Assembly (NCBI RefSeq): GCF_035515035.1
Contig: NZ_DATJCA010000106.1
Coordinates: forward strand, 103,018-167,017
DNA length: 64,000 bases
Direction of reading: 5' to 3'
Source of the DNA: Gelidibacter sp035515035
GTDB taxonomy: Bacteria > Bacteroidota > Bacteroidia > Flavobacteriales > Flavobacteriaceae
The first letter of the stretch is position 1. Every line of letters starts with the position of its first letter. The notes beneath the pieces were generated by a model, which was given only the letters and a program-made list of their open reading frames with translations, had not been told where the DNA came from and ran no database searches. The position numbers were made by a program, and so were the translations under genes. This document shows positions 1-8,895 of this stretch, in pieces.

Positions 1-438
1 GTGCATCCAATTGTTCTGCCTTAAGAAGGGGTGCACGTTCTCCACACTGTTCTTTCCGAAAGTTCCATAACGTACGTGTCCTAAAAGCACTTCACCTATA
101 TAAGGAATGTTCTTTTTTTGTAAGGCAACGTCATCTGTGTATTCTGGATGTTCTGCAAACTCTCGGTTGACACGCTCATTGATTTGCGCAAAAATGTCCT
201 GAATGGGTTGTTGTGCAATGGAGCGCACCCGACTGATATAGCGTTCTCCTGGTGCGGTATCGAGTTTGATGCTAGCAAAACCTGCGCCATCTTGACCGCG
301 ATTGTGTTGTTTTTCCATCATTAGATACATTTTATTGACGCCATAAAATGCACTCCCGTATTTTTCTTTATAAAATTCTAAGGGTTTTAAAAGTCTGATC
401 AGTGCAATTCCGCACTCATGTTTTATCGCATCACTCAT
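1..438 (-). CDS. purF: Amidophosphoribosyltransferase, N-terminal 146 residues (cut by window edge)
   Basis: First enzyme of purine synthesis: it transfers ammonia from glutamine to PRPP to give phosphoribosylamine. The reading frame starts at ATG 436-438 and runs off the left edge with no stop. The N-terminus MSDAIKHECGIAL places a Cys at residue 9, where class II glutamine amidotransferases expose their catalytic Cys after propeptide removal. The segments EKQHNRGQDGAGFAS and GHVRYGTFGKNS are the glutamine-binding loop and the conserved arginine region of the Ntn-type glutaminase domain. An insert of about 30 residues between them agrees with what I remember of the long flavobacterial form. 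The PRPP-binding half lies outside the window. A terminator at 521-550 separates it from the sugar kinase gene upstream. Confidence 0.93.
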   Translation of the reverse strand, partial: MSDAIKHECGIALIRLLKPLEFYKEKYGSAFYGVNKMYLMMEKQHNRGQDGAGFASIKLDTAPGERYISRVRSIAQQPIQDIFAQINERVNREFAEHPEYTDDVALQKKNIPYIGEVLLGHVRYGTFGKNSVENVHPFLRQNNWMH

Positions 439-520
439 TGGTCTTTTTCAATTTTAGATTTGCTATCGTTATTGGGGTTTAGTCTGAATAGATTGAAAGT
501 TATTACAAACTAAGGGTATT

Positions 521-550
521 AAAAAACGCGCTCCATTAAGAGCGCGTTAG
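521..550 (-). terminator. Rho-independent terminator after the PfkB kinase gene
   Basis: A perfect 9-bp stem AACGCGCTC / GAGCGCGTT with a six-base loop is followed, on the minus strand, by a T run. It lies about 100 bases downstream of the kinase stop and upstream of purF, so the two are probably separate transcripts. Confidence 0.85.
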
Positions 551-649
551 TTAATGTCAATTCAATTTTAAATGTCTCCGATTGATGTTGATTAGGGGTC
601 ATAAGAAATTGTTTTATTTTTTTAGTTCTAATGATACGTTTTTTCAAAA

Positions 650-1585
650 TTATTGATGATTCTCTAAGACGATTTCAAACTGGGTAAGCTGTTTAAACTG
701 ACTCAACCGCTGATAAACTTCCTTGTCTTCGAGATGTTTCATCCGTTCTGTACCAAATTTTTCAACACAAAAGGAAGCTAAGGTAGAACCATAAATGACA
801 GCATTTTTCATATTCTCAAAAGAATAGTCTTCTGTTTTTGCCAAATACCCTGCAAATCCACCAGCAAAAGTATCGCCAGCGCCAGTTGGATCAAATACTT
901 CTCTCAATGGTAAGGCAGGTGCAAAAAAGACGTTTTCGCCATGGAACAACAAAGCGCCATGCTCTCCTTTTTTGATGACCACATACTTTGGACCCATCTC
1001 ATGGATTTTTTGGGCAGCCACTACAAGCGAGTATTCCCCAGTCAATTGACGTGCTTCTTCGTCATTAATGGTAATGACGTCTACTTTTTTGATCACTGCT
1101 TTTAATTCTTCAAGAGCACAATCCATCCAAAAATTCATGGTGTCTAAAATCACCATTTTAGGTTTTTTGTTCATTTGCTCTAAAACACCCATTTGAACTA
1201 ACGGATGTAAATTGCCAAGCATGACCACGTCTGCATTCTTATAGTTTTCAGGAACTACCGGATTGAAATCGGCAAGCACGTTAAGTTCAGTTGCCAAAGT
1301 GTCACGGGTGTTCATATCATTATGATATTTTCCACTCCAGAAGAAGGTTTTGCCTTCATTTATAATTTCAACACCCGTGATGTCAAGATTCTTATTAGCT
1401 AACAAGTCTAAATATTCTTGAGGAAAATCACCGCCAACAACCGAAACAATTGCGGCATCTACATTAAATTGGGATGCTGCCAAGCCTATAAAGGTTGCGG
1501 CGCCGCCCAAGATTTTATCTGTTTTTCCAAAAGGTGTTTCAATAGCGTCAAAAGCGACGGTACCTACTATTACTAATTTACTCAT
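650..1585 (-). CDS. PfkB-family carbohydrate/nucleoside kinase
   Basis: A ribokinase-fold kinase that phosphorylates a sugar or nucleoside hydroxyl with ATP. At 311 residues it has the usual family length. The N-terminal PfkB region carries the GGAATFIGLA glycine motif near residue 27. The C-terminal signature DPTGAGDTFAGGF (about 232-244) holds the anion hole and catalytic Asp. The substrate cannot be read from sequence; position beside purF would suit an adenosine or ribose kinase, but that is context only. The start is ATG 1585 and a TATCTTTG -7 box lies 23 bases upstream. A strong terminator follows at 521-550, so the gene is probably monocistronic. Confidence 0.9.
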   Translation of the reverse strand: MSKLVIVGTVAFDAIETPFGKTDKILGGAATFIGLAASQFNVDAAIVSVVGGDFPQEYLDLLANKNLDITGVEIINEGKTFFWSGKYHNDMNTRDTLATELNVLADFNPVVPENYKNADVVMLGNLHPLVQMGVLEQMNKKPKMVILDTMNFWMDCALEELKAVIKKVDVITINDEEARQLTGEYSLVVAAQKIHEMGPKYVVIKKGEHGALLFHGENVFFAPALPLREVFDPTGAGDTFAGGFAGYLAKTEDYSFENMKNAVIYGSTLASFCVEKFGTERMKHLEDKEVYQRLSQFKQLTQFEIVLENHQ

Positions 1586-1607
1586 ACTGAGGTTTCAAAA
1601 TTTGCTG

Positions 1608-1615
1608 CAAAGATA
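1608..1615 (-). promoter_or_regulatory. Putative -7 box (TATCTTTG) for the PfkB kinase
   Basis: On the minus strand TATCTTTG lies 23 bases before the ATG and matches the Bacteroidetes TAnnTTTG -7 consensus. No clear TTTG -33 box is visible at the usual distance, so this rests on the -7 element alone. Confidence 0.5.
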
Positions 1616-1715
1616 ATGCTTTTTAGTCACGAATTCAGTACTAATTTCGAGGAATTATTCAGGTTTGTCAAGAATGGAAATGACGTAAAAAGGCCTTGGG
1701 GTAATTCAAAAATGA

Positions 1716-2270
1716 TTATTTATCTAAATAATGATCCGTGTTTTCAAGTGGTGTTGCCGGCATTCCTTTATTGCTAATGTTATAAATGGTTGCTAGAGGA
1801 TAACCCAAAAGCATTGAGGAACCTGTTCTAATGATAAATTGGGTTAAATGATTTTGCAAGTGGTTATGGAGTAAATAGATAAAAGATAATTGTTTTGACG
1901 GACAAAAGGCTGCTTCTGGCTCATCCAAATAAATTCCGGGTTACTTTATCATTGGGTTCATGGTATGAAGGTATGCTTCCCCACTGGAAAGGGCATTTAA
2001 TTCTTGGCCATAGTTTTTTCTTATATACCGGATCTGTTCCGCGTCTTTTTCGTTTGACTGATAAGTGAGCAGGAACATTTACTTTCTAAATCAGAAAATG
2101 TATTTTGGATATGGACATCTGTTTTATTCCCACTGTTGAGGTAATTGCCAAGATCTTCAGCCCTAAAGAAAAGCCAGGTAGGATGTTCAATAGCCTAAGT
2201 AAGTTCTCAAAAAAGGCACTAGGCGTTTTTCAGGATCAAAATTGGGTTTGTTATAATCAGCGGCATTCAT
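1716..2270 (-). pseudogene. Decayed AAA-family ATPase (COG3910-like)
   Basis: Read on the minus strand in several frames, this stretch gives consecutive pieces of an ABC/AAA-type predicted ATPase. They are LFFRAEDLGNYLNS near 2170, then after a frame change a segment with NALSSGEAYLHT (signature-like), then after an in-frame TAA the Walker B segment IYLDEPEAAF (normally YLLDEPEAALSP, so one codon appears lost). Last come a degenerate D-loop/switch region and PLATIYNI. The final open piece is 1716-1928 and has only a TTG start. The Walker A end is missing. At least one stop and one frameshift make a working product unlikely. The family is inferred from motif order; the specific substrate is unknown. 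Confidence 0.75.
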
Positions 2271-2314
2271 ATGAGGGAGCTGAATCTACTTGCAATATTT
2301 CCAATAAGACGCTC

Positions 2315-2953
2315 TTACTTCCGCCCAAAATCCGCAGGAATCTCTCCCCAAGCTTTGGTTTCCCATTTGACTATGGTCGTCGTGTAAGTATTCGTTTTAA
2401 GCCAGTTAACGGCTCGATCTACCAATTCAAATAGCTCCCTGTTTTTTGCATTGCGCGGTAATTTTGTATTACAAGTTTTTTTCTTGACCCAACTCATCGC
2501 AATTTTTGAATCAGTATACATGATCCGTTCGCTTTCGTGTTTTTTAAGGAAAGCCAAACCATGAACAAGGGCTAAGAATTCTCCAATATTATTGGTTCCT
2601 TCAGGAAATGGGCCTTGAATGAAGAGTTGTTTTTTCGTTTTGGTATCCACGCCTCTATATTCCATAATACCCGGATTACCACTTGAGGCTGCATCTACTG
2701 AAATGGAGTTGTAGTTGGGCTGTCCTATTTTTTTGAGTTGTGCCTCGGTCAAATCACTTTTAAAACTTTTGGATTTGCCTATATAGTCTCTGTAGTTTCC
2801 ATCGAGAGCTTTTTTTGCAGCATCAAAGGTTTCAAAAGATTTGTATTGTGCCCCTGGGTAATCTGTGATCTGGGCCTTGCAATCGTTCCATTTTTCAAAA
2901 ATACCGGTTTTGTGACCTTTCCAAACGACGTAATATTTCTTCTTTTTGCTCAT
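2315..2953 (-). CDS. rnhA: Ribonuclease HI with N-terminal viroplasmin domain
   Basis: Cleaves the RNA strand of RNA-DNA hybrids. 212 residues. Residues 1-45 or so (KKKKYYVVWKGHKTGIFEKW) form the caulimovirus-viroplasmin hybrid-binding domain common in Bacteroidetes RNase HI. The rest is the catalytic RNase H domain, with acidic residues visible in SVDAASSGNPG, NNIGEFLALV and MYTDSKIAMSW, ending KAWGEIPADFGRK. I chose ATG 2951-2953 (MSKKKK). A longer frame from 2983 would translate the palindromic repeat just upstream and is less likely. The repeat at 2958-2981 lies within 5 bases of the start codon. Confidence 0.93.
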   Translation of the reverse strand: MSKKKKYYVVWKGHKTGIFEKWNDCKAQITDYPGAQYKSFETFDAAKKALDGNYRDYIGKSKSFKSDLTEAQLKKIGQPNYNSISVDAASSGNPGIMEYRGVDTKTKKQLFIQGPFPEGTNNIGEFLALVHGLAFLKKHESERIMYTDSKIAMSWVKKKTCNTKLPRNAKNRELFELVDRAVNWLKTNTYTTTIVKWETKAWGEIPADFGRK

Positions 2954-2957
2954 GTTT

Positions 2958-2981
2958 ACTTCCCGCGACGGCGGTAATCCC
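2958..2981 (-). repeat. Start-codon-proximal palindromic element, copy 1 (rnhA)
   Basis: Minus-strand core ATTACCGCCGTCGCGGGAAGT, an imperfect hairpin with a CGTC-type loop, followed by AAACATG, where ATG is the rnhA start. It shares TCGCGGGAAGTAAACATG exactly with copy 2 at trpS. Confidence 0.75.
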
Positions 2982-3063
2982 ACTAAATTTATTAATAATT
3001 TCTTGCACGCGAGTTATACAGATTTTCACTAATTCGGACGAAACAGCCTACTCATTTGAGGAT

Positions 3064-3663
3064 CTATCCTTCCCTTCGGCCATTGGAATTACTCTCTTGA
3101 GTTCTCAATAATTCCTCAACCACCTTCGGGAAATGCGCCATTTCTAATTCGTGTATTTTATCCGCAACCGTTTCCGCGGTATCTGATGGGCTCAGGTCGC
3201 ATTTCGCCTGAAAAATGATTGCGCCTTCATCATAATGCTCATTAACATAATGAATGGTAATACCTGTTTGAGCTTCTTTATTCGCCACAACTGCATCATG
3301 GACAAAACTACCATACATTCCCTTTCCACCGTATTTGGGAAGTAGGGCAGGATGGATGTTGATGACTTTATTAGGGAATTCATGCAGAATAAAATCTGGA
3401 AACTTCCATAAAAAACCAGCCAAAATTATCAAATCGGGCTGCGATGATTTTAAGATATTGAGCACGTCATTACTCTGGGAAAATGCAATTCTGTTGAAAG
3501 ACAGCGCACTTACCTTGAGGTTTTTACAGCGGTCTAAAACTTTGGCATGAGGATTGTTAGTCAACACCAGAATGACAGAACCAATATCTCTGTTGTGAAA
3601 ATACTTGATTAAATTTTCAGCATTAGTACCACTTCCGGACGCAAAAATTACGATACGTTTCAT
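3064..3663 (-). CDS. purN: Phosphoribosylglycinamide formyltransferase (GART)
   Basis: Transfers a formyl group from 10-formyl-THF to glycinamide ribonucleotide, the third step of purine synthesis. 199 residues, typical length. FASGSGTN (7-14) is the phosphate-binding loop. The catalytic triad is recognisable as Asn102 and His104 in INIHPALLPKYGG and Asp145 in HYDEGAII. The start is ATG 3661-3663. The gene is divergent from acpP, with a 299-base intergenic region holding the acpP promoter. This divergent purN/acpP arrangement recurs in Flavobacteriaceae, as far as I recall. Confidence 0.95.
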   Translation of the reverse strand: MKRIVIFASGSGTNAENLIKYFHNRDIGSVILVLTNNPHAKVLDRCKNLKVSALSFNRIAFSQSNDVLNILKSSQPDLIILAGFLWKFPDFILHEFPNKVINIHPALLPKYGGKGMYGSFVHDAVVANKEAQTGITIHYVNEHYDEGAIIFQAKCDLSPSDTAETVADKIHELEMAHFPKVVEELLRTQESNSNGRREG

Positions 3664-3925
3664 CGGCTAATTTCTCTTTTTAAATTATTGTCAGACCTGA
3701 CTGTCAAAATGCAGGTGCAATTTACTATCAAATTAAAAAATGTTCAGCAAAATTCCATAATCTCATTTCATTTACAGATATTAGCTTCCAAATTCAAAAA
3801 CAAAAAAAAGAATAATTATTAACAATTAGGAGGTAAAATAGAAATACTTAGATGTATTTTTGCAAATCACAAACACAATTCTAACACATTGTAGAAATAA
3901 TAATGGGTTTTAGAATAAAGTTTTT

Positions 3926-3933
3926 TATTTTTG
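3926..3933 (+). promoter_or_regulatory. Putative acpP operon -7 box (TATTTTTG)
   Basis: TATTTTTG matches the Bacteroidetes TAnnTTTG -7 consensus and is 30 bases upstream of the acpP ATG. The preceding -33 box is not clear (GGGTTTTAG is nearest). It probably drives acpP-fabF-rnc. Confidence 0.6.
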
Positions 3934-3962
3934 CCAATTAATAAAACTTAAAATTAAATATT

Positions 3963-4196
3963 ATGTCAGACATTGCATCAAGAGTAAAAGCGATTATAGT
4001 AGACAAATTAGGTGTAGACGAGAACGAAGTTGTCACTGAAGCAAGCTTCACAAATGATTTAGGAGCAGATTCTTTGGATACTGTGGAATTGATCATGGAA
4101 TTTGAAAAGGAATTTGATATCCAAATTCCAGATGACCAAGCAGAAAATATTGCTACAGTTGGTCAAGCTATCTCTTATATAGAAGCAGCAAAATAA
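3963..4196 (+). CDS. acpP: Acyl carrier protein
   Basis: Carries growing fatty acyl chains as thioesters on phosphopantetheine. 77 residues, acidic. The attachment Ser37 lies in the signature GADSLDTVELIM. The gene is 12 bases upstream of fabF, the condensing enzyme that uses it, and both are probably cotranscribed from the -7 box at 3926. Confidence 0.98.
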   Translation: MSDIASRVKAIIVDKLGVDENEVVTEASFTNDLGADSLDTVELIMEFEKEFDIQIPDDQAENIATVGQAISYIEAAK

Positions 4197-4208
4197 GTAA
4201 CAGACTTT

Positions 4209-5459
4209 ATGGAATTGAGGCGAGTTGTAGTTACAGGGTTAGGTGCTCTTACACCAATCGGGAATACCAAAGATGAATATTGGGACGCTCTGGTTAGTGG
4301 TAAAAGTGGTGCTGCGCCAATAACATATTTTGATACTGAAAAGTTCAAAACTAAATTCGCGTGCGAATTAAAAAACTTTGATGCTACCCAATTCATTGAC
4401 AGGAAGCTGGTCAACCGAATGGACAGATTTACGCAGTATGCCATGGTGGCTTCAGATGAAGCCATTGCAGATGCTAAATTGGATCTAAATGTTGTGGACA
4501 AACTTCGCGTTGGTGTTATTTGGGGAGCTGGTATTGGAGGTTTAGAGACTTTTCAAAATGAGGTGCTTAATTTTGCCGCAGGAGATGGAACCCCGCGTTT
4601 CAATCCGTTCTTTATTCCAAAAATGATTGCAGATATAGCTCCAGGGAACATTTCCATTAAGCATGGATTTATGGGCCCTAACTATACCACGGTTTCGGCT
4701 TGTGCATCTGCTGCCAATGCAATGATTGACGCCCTAAACTATATTCGTTTGGGCTATTGCGATGTAATTGTTACGGGCGGTAGTGAAGCAGCTGTTACCA
4801 TTGCAGGAATGGGTGGCTTTAATGCCATGCATGCCTTATCAACCAGGAATGATAGTCCAGAAACGGCTTCGAGACCTTTTGACGCTACCAGAGATGGTTT
4901 TGTTTTGGGTGAAGGTGCCGGTGCGATCATTTTGGAAGAATATGAGCATGCAAAAGAAAGAGGAGCCAAGATATATGCTGAGGTAGTTGGAGGCGGATTG
5001 TCGTCTGATGCCTATCATATGACTGCCCCACATCCTGAGGGAATAGGAGTTATTGCCGTAATGAGAAATTGTTTGGAAAATGCTGGATTGAAGCCCGAAG
5101 ATGTTGATCATATCAATACACACGGTACGTCCACACCTTTAGGTGATGTTGCTGAACTTAAAGCCATTACGGAGGTTTTTGGTGAACATGCCAAGAATAT
5201 CAATATCAATTCAACAAAGTCAATGACAGGCCATTTGTTAGGTGCCGCAGGGGCTATTGAAGCCATTGCTTCAATTTTGGCCATGGAACACGGCATTGTG
5301 CCTCCAACGATCAACCATTCGGTTGTTGATGAAAATATTGATCCGCAATTAAACTTAACACTTAACAAAGCTCAGAAGAGAGAAGTTAACGTGGCCATGA
5401 GTAATACTTTTGGATTTGGCGGTCATAACGCTTGTGTATTATTCAAAAAATTAGATTAA
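4209..5459 (+). CDS. fabF: 3-oxoacyl-[acyl-carrier-protein] synthase II
   Basis: Condenses malonyl-ACP with acyl-ACP in fatty acid elongation. 416 residues, full length. The thiolase-fold active site is intact: nucleophile Cys165 in TVSACASAAN, His305 in NTHGTSTPLGD, Lys337 and His342 in STKSMTGHLLGAAGA. It follows acpP by 12 bases and precedes rnc by 7, a compact operon. Confidence 0.98.
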   Translation: MELRRVVVTGLGALTPIGNTKDEYWDALVSGKSGAAPITYFDTEKFKTKFACELKNFDATQFIDRKLVNRMDRFTQYAMVASDEAIADAKLDLNVVDKLRVGVIWGAGIGGLETFQNEVLNFAAGDGTPRFNPFFIPKMIADIAPGNISIKHGFMGPNYTTVSACASAANAMIDALNYIRLGYCDVIVTGGSEAAVTIAGMGGFNAMHALSTRNDSPETASRPFDATRDGFVLGEGAGAIILEEYEHAKERGAKIYAEVVGGGLSSDAYHMTAPHPEGIGVIAVMRNCLENAGLKPEDVDHINTHGTSTPLGDVAELKAITEVFGEHAKNININSTKSMTGHLLGAAGAIEAIASILAMEHGIVPPTINHSVVDENIDPQLNLTLNKAQKREVNVAMSNTFGFGGHNACVLFKKLD

Positions 5460-5466
5460 ATCCCGA

Positions 5467-6213
5467 ATGAATTACATTCGTAACATATTAAATTCCCGTT
5501 CTAAAAATGACGGGAATTTTTTTTTAGAACTTCAGAAAATCTTAGGTTATAAGCCTAAAAACAAGAGTCTTTACATTAAGGCGTTTACCCACCGTTCCAT
5601 GAATATCAAGGATGAAAAGGGAATGGCGCTCAACTATGAAAGGCTCGAATTTGTTGGAGATGCCATGCTAGGACTTGTTATTGCCGCTTATCTTTATGCC
5701 GAAGTGCCGGAAGGAGATGAGGGATACTTGACAAAAATGCGCTCTAAAGTAGTCAGTAGGGAGCACCTAAATGAATTGGGCAAGGAACTTAAGCTCATCG
5801 ACTTTGTCGAATCTAAAATCCCTAAAAATAATTTTGGAAGTAACATTCACGGTAATTTGTTTGAAGCCCTTGTTGGCGCTGTTTTTCTTGACAAAGGTTA
5901 CAAACAATGCGAGAAGTTCATCAATAAAAAAGTCATCAACAAGCATATTGATATTGAGACGCTAGAAGGAAAGGTCATTAGTTATAAAAGTTTGGTGATT
6001 GAATGGTGCCAAAAAGAAAAGAAGACTTTTGACTATAATGTCTATGAAGATACGGGCAATGATAATCTCAAGCATTTTTCCGTGAAGCTCTCCATAGATG
6101 GAAAAGTAGTTTCCAAAGCACGAGCAACTTCAAAAAAGAAGGCCGAAGAAAAAGCTTCCAAACGTGCTTTTTTTGCTTTTCAAAATAAGATAAATCGATC
6201 TTTTAAAGAATAG
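5467..6213 (+). CDS. rnc: Ribonuclease III
   Basis: Cuts double-stranded RNA in rRNA and mRNA maturation. 248 residues. The endonuclease domain (about 20-160) has the signature ERLEFVGDAMLGL with Glu61 and Asp65, and the second metal-binding Glu133 in NLFEALVGAVFLD. A C-terminal double-stranded RNA-binding domain (about 165-240) ends in the Lys/Ala-rich helix ATSKKKAEEKASKRA. It starts 7 bases after fabF. Confidence 0.97.
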   Translation: MNYIRNILNSRSKNDGNFFLELQKILGYKPKNKSLYIKAFTHRSMNIKDEKGMALNYERLEFVGDAMLGLVIAAYLYAEVPEGDEGYLTKMRSKVVSREHLNELGKELKLIDFVESKIPKNNFGSNIHGNLFEALVGAVFLDKGYKQCEKFINKKVINKHIDIETLEGKVISYKSLVIEWCQKEKKTFDYNVYEDTGNDNLKHFSVKLSIDGKVVSKARATSKKKAEEKASKRAFFAFQNKINRSFKE

Positions 6214-6338
6214 CTCTCCGCGTTCCATAAAAGTTACTAACTATAACGATTTCGCTTGATGCGCCTGTTAAGAATATACCAAACTTGATATTACAGTGGA
6301 GATAAAGTGCTATCTTTACGGCTCATGTTATTATCACT

Positions 6339-6818
6339 ATGGCGTTACACAAACTACTTGTAGATGATTTTTATGACGCATCCTACTCACTTTTAGCCGT
6401 ACATTGTAGATTGGAAGATTACAGATTGGCGTATCTTCTCAATAAATATTTGAACCTGAACCTGAAACGTCAACCTCAAGATTTAGACTACAAATATTTT
6501 GCTGCTAACTATCCTATTTACGAATGGTTTGATGAAGAACTTTTTACAACTTGGCACATGGTGTCAAACGTTTGTAAAAAAGAGGAGGACATCTTGCAAA
6601 GTTCTGGTTCCTTGTTTTCAACCAGTGAAAAAGTATTGAAAACATATCATTTGCTGCCTGAACTTAAAAATGTGGATTTTTTGATCAAAATCACCAATGA
6701 CGACCGCTATCTGGACGAGAAGCTGATGTTAGACAAAATCCAGGCCATCCCTCAAGTAATAACAACCTACACGATTGATGTAGACCAATTAAGGTCTAGA
6801 GATAATTTAATTTTTTGA
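6339..6818 (+). CDS. IPExxxVDY-family protein
   Basis: A 159-residue protein of unknown function found, as I recall, between rnc and pyk in many Flavobacteriaceae. The naming motif appears near residue 106 as LPELKNVDFLIKI, so Val-Asp-Phe replaces Val-Asp-Tyr. No signal peptide or membrane segment is visible; it is probably cytosolic. A TATCTTTA -7-like box at 6311 with TTG at 6285 suggests its own promoter, and pyk begins 3 bases after its stop, so it may share a transcript with pyruvate kinase. Confidence 0.8.
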   Translation: MALHKLLVDDFYDASYSLLAVHCRLEDYRLAYLLNKYLNLNLKRQPQDLDYKYFAANYPIYEWFDEELFTTWHMVSNVCKKEEDILQSSGSLFSTSEKVLKTYHLLPELKNVDFLIKITNDDRYLDEKLMLDKIQAIPQVITTYTIDVDQLRSRDNLIF

Positions 6819-6821
6819 TTA

Positions 6822-8264
6822 ATGCAAAAACGAAAAAAAACAAAAATAGTAGCCACGTTAGGACCAGCTACCAGTACTAAAGCCGTATTAAAAGGAATGC
6901 TTGATGAAGGTGTGGACGTCTTTAGAATTAACTTTTCCCATGCTGATTATGCAGATGTTGAAGAACGCATCAAAATGATTCGTGAACTCAATGAGGAATT
7001 TGGATATAATGCTGCCATTTTGGGCGATTTACAAGGGCCAAAATTGCGCGTTGGCGTAATGAAAGGCGAAGTTGTGGTTAATGAAGGTGATGAAATAATT
7101 TTTGCAACGGGCAAGAAATTTGAAGGCACAAAAGAGCGTGTCTATATGACCTACGATAAATTTCCACAAGATGCAAAACCAGGCGAACGCATATTGCTGG
7201 ACGATGGGAAATTGATTTTTGAAGTGGTCTCTACAGATAAAAAATCTGAAGTTAAGGCTCGTGTCATTCAGGGCGGTCCTTTGAAATCGAAGAAGGGTGT
7301 AAACCTACCAAACACGAATATTTCACAACCTGCCTTGACAGAAAAAGATATTGAAGATGCCATTTTTGCAATCAAAATGAAAGTGGATTGGATGGCTCTT
7401 TCCTTTGTGCGCCATGCGGAGGACTTAATGGAACTTGAAGAATTGATCAAGAAGCATAGTGATCATAAAATTCCGATTATTGCCAAAATTGAGAAACCGG
7501 AAGCTGTAGAAAATATTGATAAAATTGTTGCCTATTGTGATGGATTGATGGTAGCACGTGGTGACTTGGGTGTGGAAATTCCTGCAGAGGAAGTTCCATT
7601 AATTCAAAAACAACTGGTTTTAAGAGCCAAACGCGCACGTATTCCAGTAATCATTGCCACGCAAATGATGGAAACGATGATTTCAAGTTTGACGCCAACG
7701 CGTGCAGAGGTGAATGACGTTGCCAACTCAGTAATGGATGGGGCTGATGCTGTGATGCTTTCAGGTGAAACTTCTGTAGGACAATATCCTGTGCAAGTGA
7801 TCAGACAAATGAGCAATATTATTAAAAGTGTGGAGGATTCACCTTTGATTAAGGTACCACAGTCGCCACCACATATTCGTACCAAGCGTTATATAACAAA
7901 ATCCATTTGTTTTCACGCCGCAAATATGGCCAATGAAATCAACGCAAGAGCAATTTCAACATTGACGAATAGTGGTTATACTGCTTTTCAAATTTCAGCG
8001 TGGAGACCAAGTTCACATATTTTAGTATTTACATCTAATAGACGTATTTTAACACAACTCAGTTTATTATGGGGAGTTAAAGCGTTTTTCTATGACAAGT
8101 TTGTAAGCACTGATGAAACTATTGAAGATGTGAATGCCATAGCGTGTAAAGAAGGCTATCTAGAGACAGGTGATATGCTGGTAAGTTTGGCGGCAATGCC
8201 TATACAAGAAAAAGGGATGGTCAACACTTTAAGAGTTACTGAAATTACGAATTGTAATTTTTAA
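6822..8264 (+). CDS. pyk: Pyruvate kinase
   Basis: Last glycolytic step: phosphoenolpyruvate plus ADP gives pyruvate and ATP. 480 residues, typical. The barrel starts with KIVATLGPATS and RINFSHADY. ILGDLQGPKLRVG and the signature IPIIAKIEKPEAVENID carry the catalytic Lys and metal-binding Glu, followed by ARGDLGVEIP and MDGADAVMLSGETSVG. The allosteric C-terminal domain is present. The gene follows the IPExxxVDY gene by 3 bases and ends in a strong terminator. Confidence 0.97.
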   Translation: MQKRKKTKIVATLGPATSTKAVLKGMLDEGVDVFRINFSHADYADVEERIKMIRELNEEFGYNAAILGDLQGPKLRVGVMKGEVVVNEGDEIIFATGKKFEGTKERVYMTYDKFPQDAKPGERILLDDGKLIFEVVSTDKKSEVKARVIQGGPLKSKKGVNLPNTNISQPALTEKDIEDAIFAIKMKVDWMALSFVRHAEDLMELEELIKKHSDHKIPIIAKIEKPEAVENIDKIVAYCDGLMVARGDLGVEIPAEEVPLIQKQLVLRAKRARIPVIIATQMMETMISSLTPTRAEVNDVANSVMDGADAVMLSGETSVGQYPVQVIRQMSNIIKSVEDSPLIKVPQSPPHIRTKRYITKSICFHAANMANEINARAISTLTNSGYTAFQISAWRPSSHILVFTSNRRILTQLSLLWGVKAFFYDKFVSTDETIEDVNAIACKEGYLETGDMLVSLAAMPIQEKGMVNTLRVTEITNCNF

Positions 8265-8302
8265 GTTAAGAAGCTATATAAGATTTAGCTTTTACACATA
8301 CC

Positions 8303-8342
8303 AACCTCAAAGGCTTTCAATCAAAGTCTTTGAGGTTTTTTT
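8303..8342 (+). terminator. Terminator after pyk
   Basis: Stem AACCTCAAAG / CTTTGAGGTT with an internal loop of about 14 bases, followed by a run of seven T. It lies 38 bases past the pyk stop. Confidence 0.85.
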
Positions 8343-8484
8343 ATTGATAAATGTATGATGTTTAAAAAAGAGTTAAATTTATAGACCGTCAAATTTGAAA
8401 AATTATAAACGCAACCAATTCGTTGAAGATACATCTGTTGATATAGCATCGACTTTATAGTTTACAAAAAACAATATAACGCTA

Positions 8485-8877
8485 ATGAAAAAGGCCTTCC
8501 TTCTTTTACTTCTATGTATAAGTTTTAGTTGTGCCGATAACGATATGGGCACCCATGGCACTGTTAATTTAAAGCGTGATGGGTGTTTTGACAAATTTGA
8601 AAGTGACGCCCGCATCTGTTTGGACTCGATTGTTAATGATTCAAGATGCCCAACAGGTGTTGTTTGCGTTTGGGAAGGTGATGCTGTGGCCGCTTTCACA
8701 TTTACAAAAAACAATACTGTCAGGAGTTTTAAATTGCACACTAATAGCAAATTTCAAAACGATACCATCCTTGAAGGGTTTACCATCCAATTAGTTCAAA
8801 TTATACCATATCCAATTTCAGATCAAACTATTGACCCCGATGATTATCGGGCAGAAATTAATGTTGTCGAAAATTAA
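8485..8877 (+). CDS. Hypothetical lipoprotein with DSRCP...CVWEG motif
   Basis: 130 residues with a lipoprotein signal (MKKAFLLLLLCISFSC, lipid-anchored Cys16). The mature part is about 110 residues. It carries DSRCPTGVVCVWEGDA near residue 54, a two-Cys motif I associate with small Bacteroidetes lipoproteins of unknown role; the two Cys may form a disulfide. Conserved alternating hydrophobics after it suggest a beta-sandwich, which is inference. Monocistronic by spacing, convergent with dinB with only 18 bases between stops. Confidence 0.75.
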   Translation: MKKAFLLLLLCISFSCADNDMGTHGTVNLKRDGCFDKFESDARICLDSIVNDSRCPTGVVCVWEGDAVAAFTFTKNNTVRSFKLHTNSKFQNDTILEGFTIQLVQIIPYPISDQTIDPDDYRAEINVVEN

Positions 8878-8895
8878 AGTTAACCACGGATCTAA

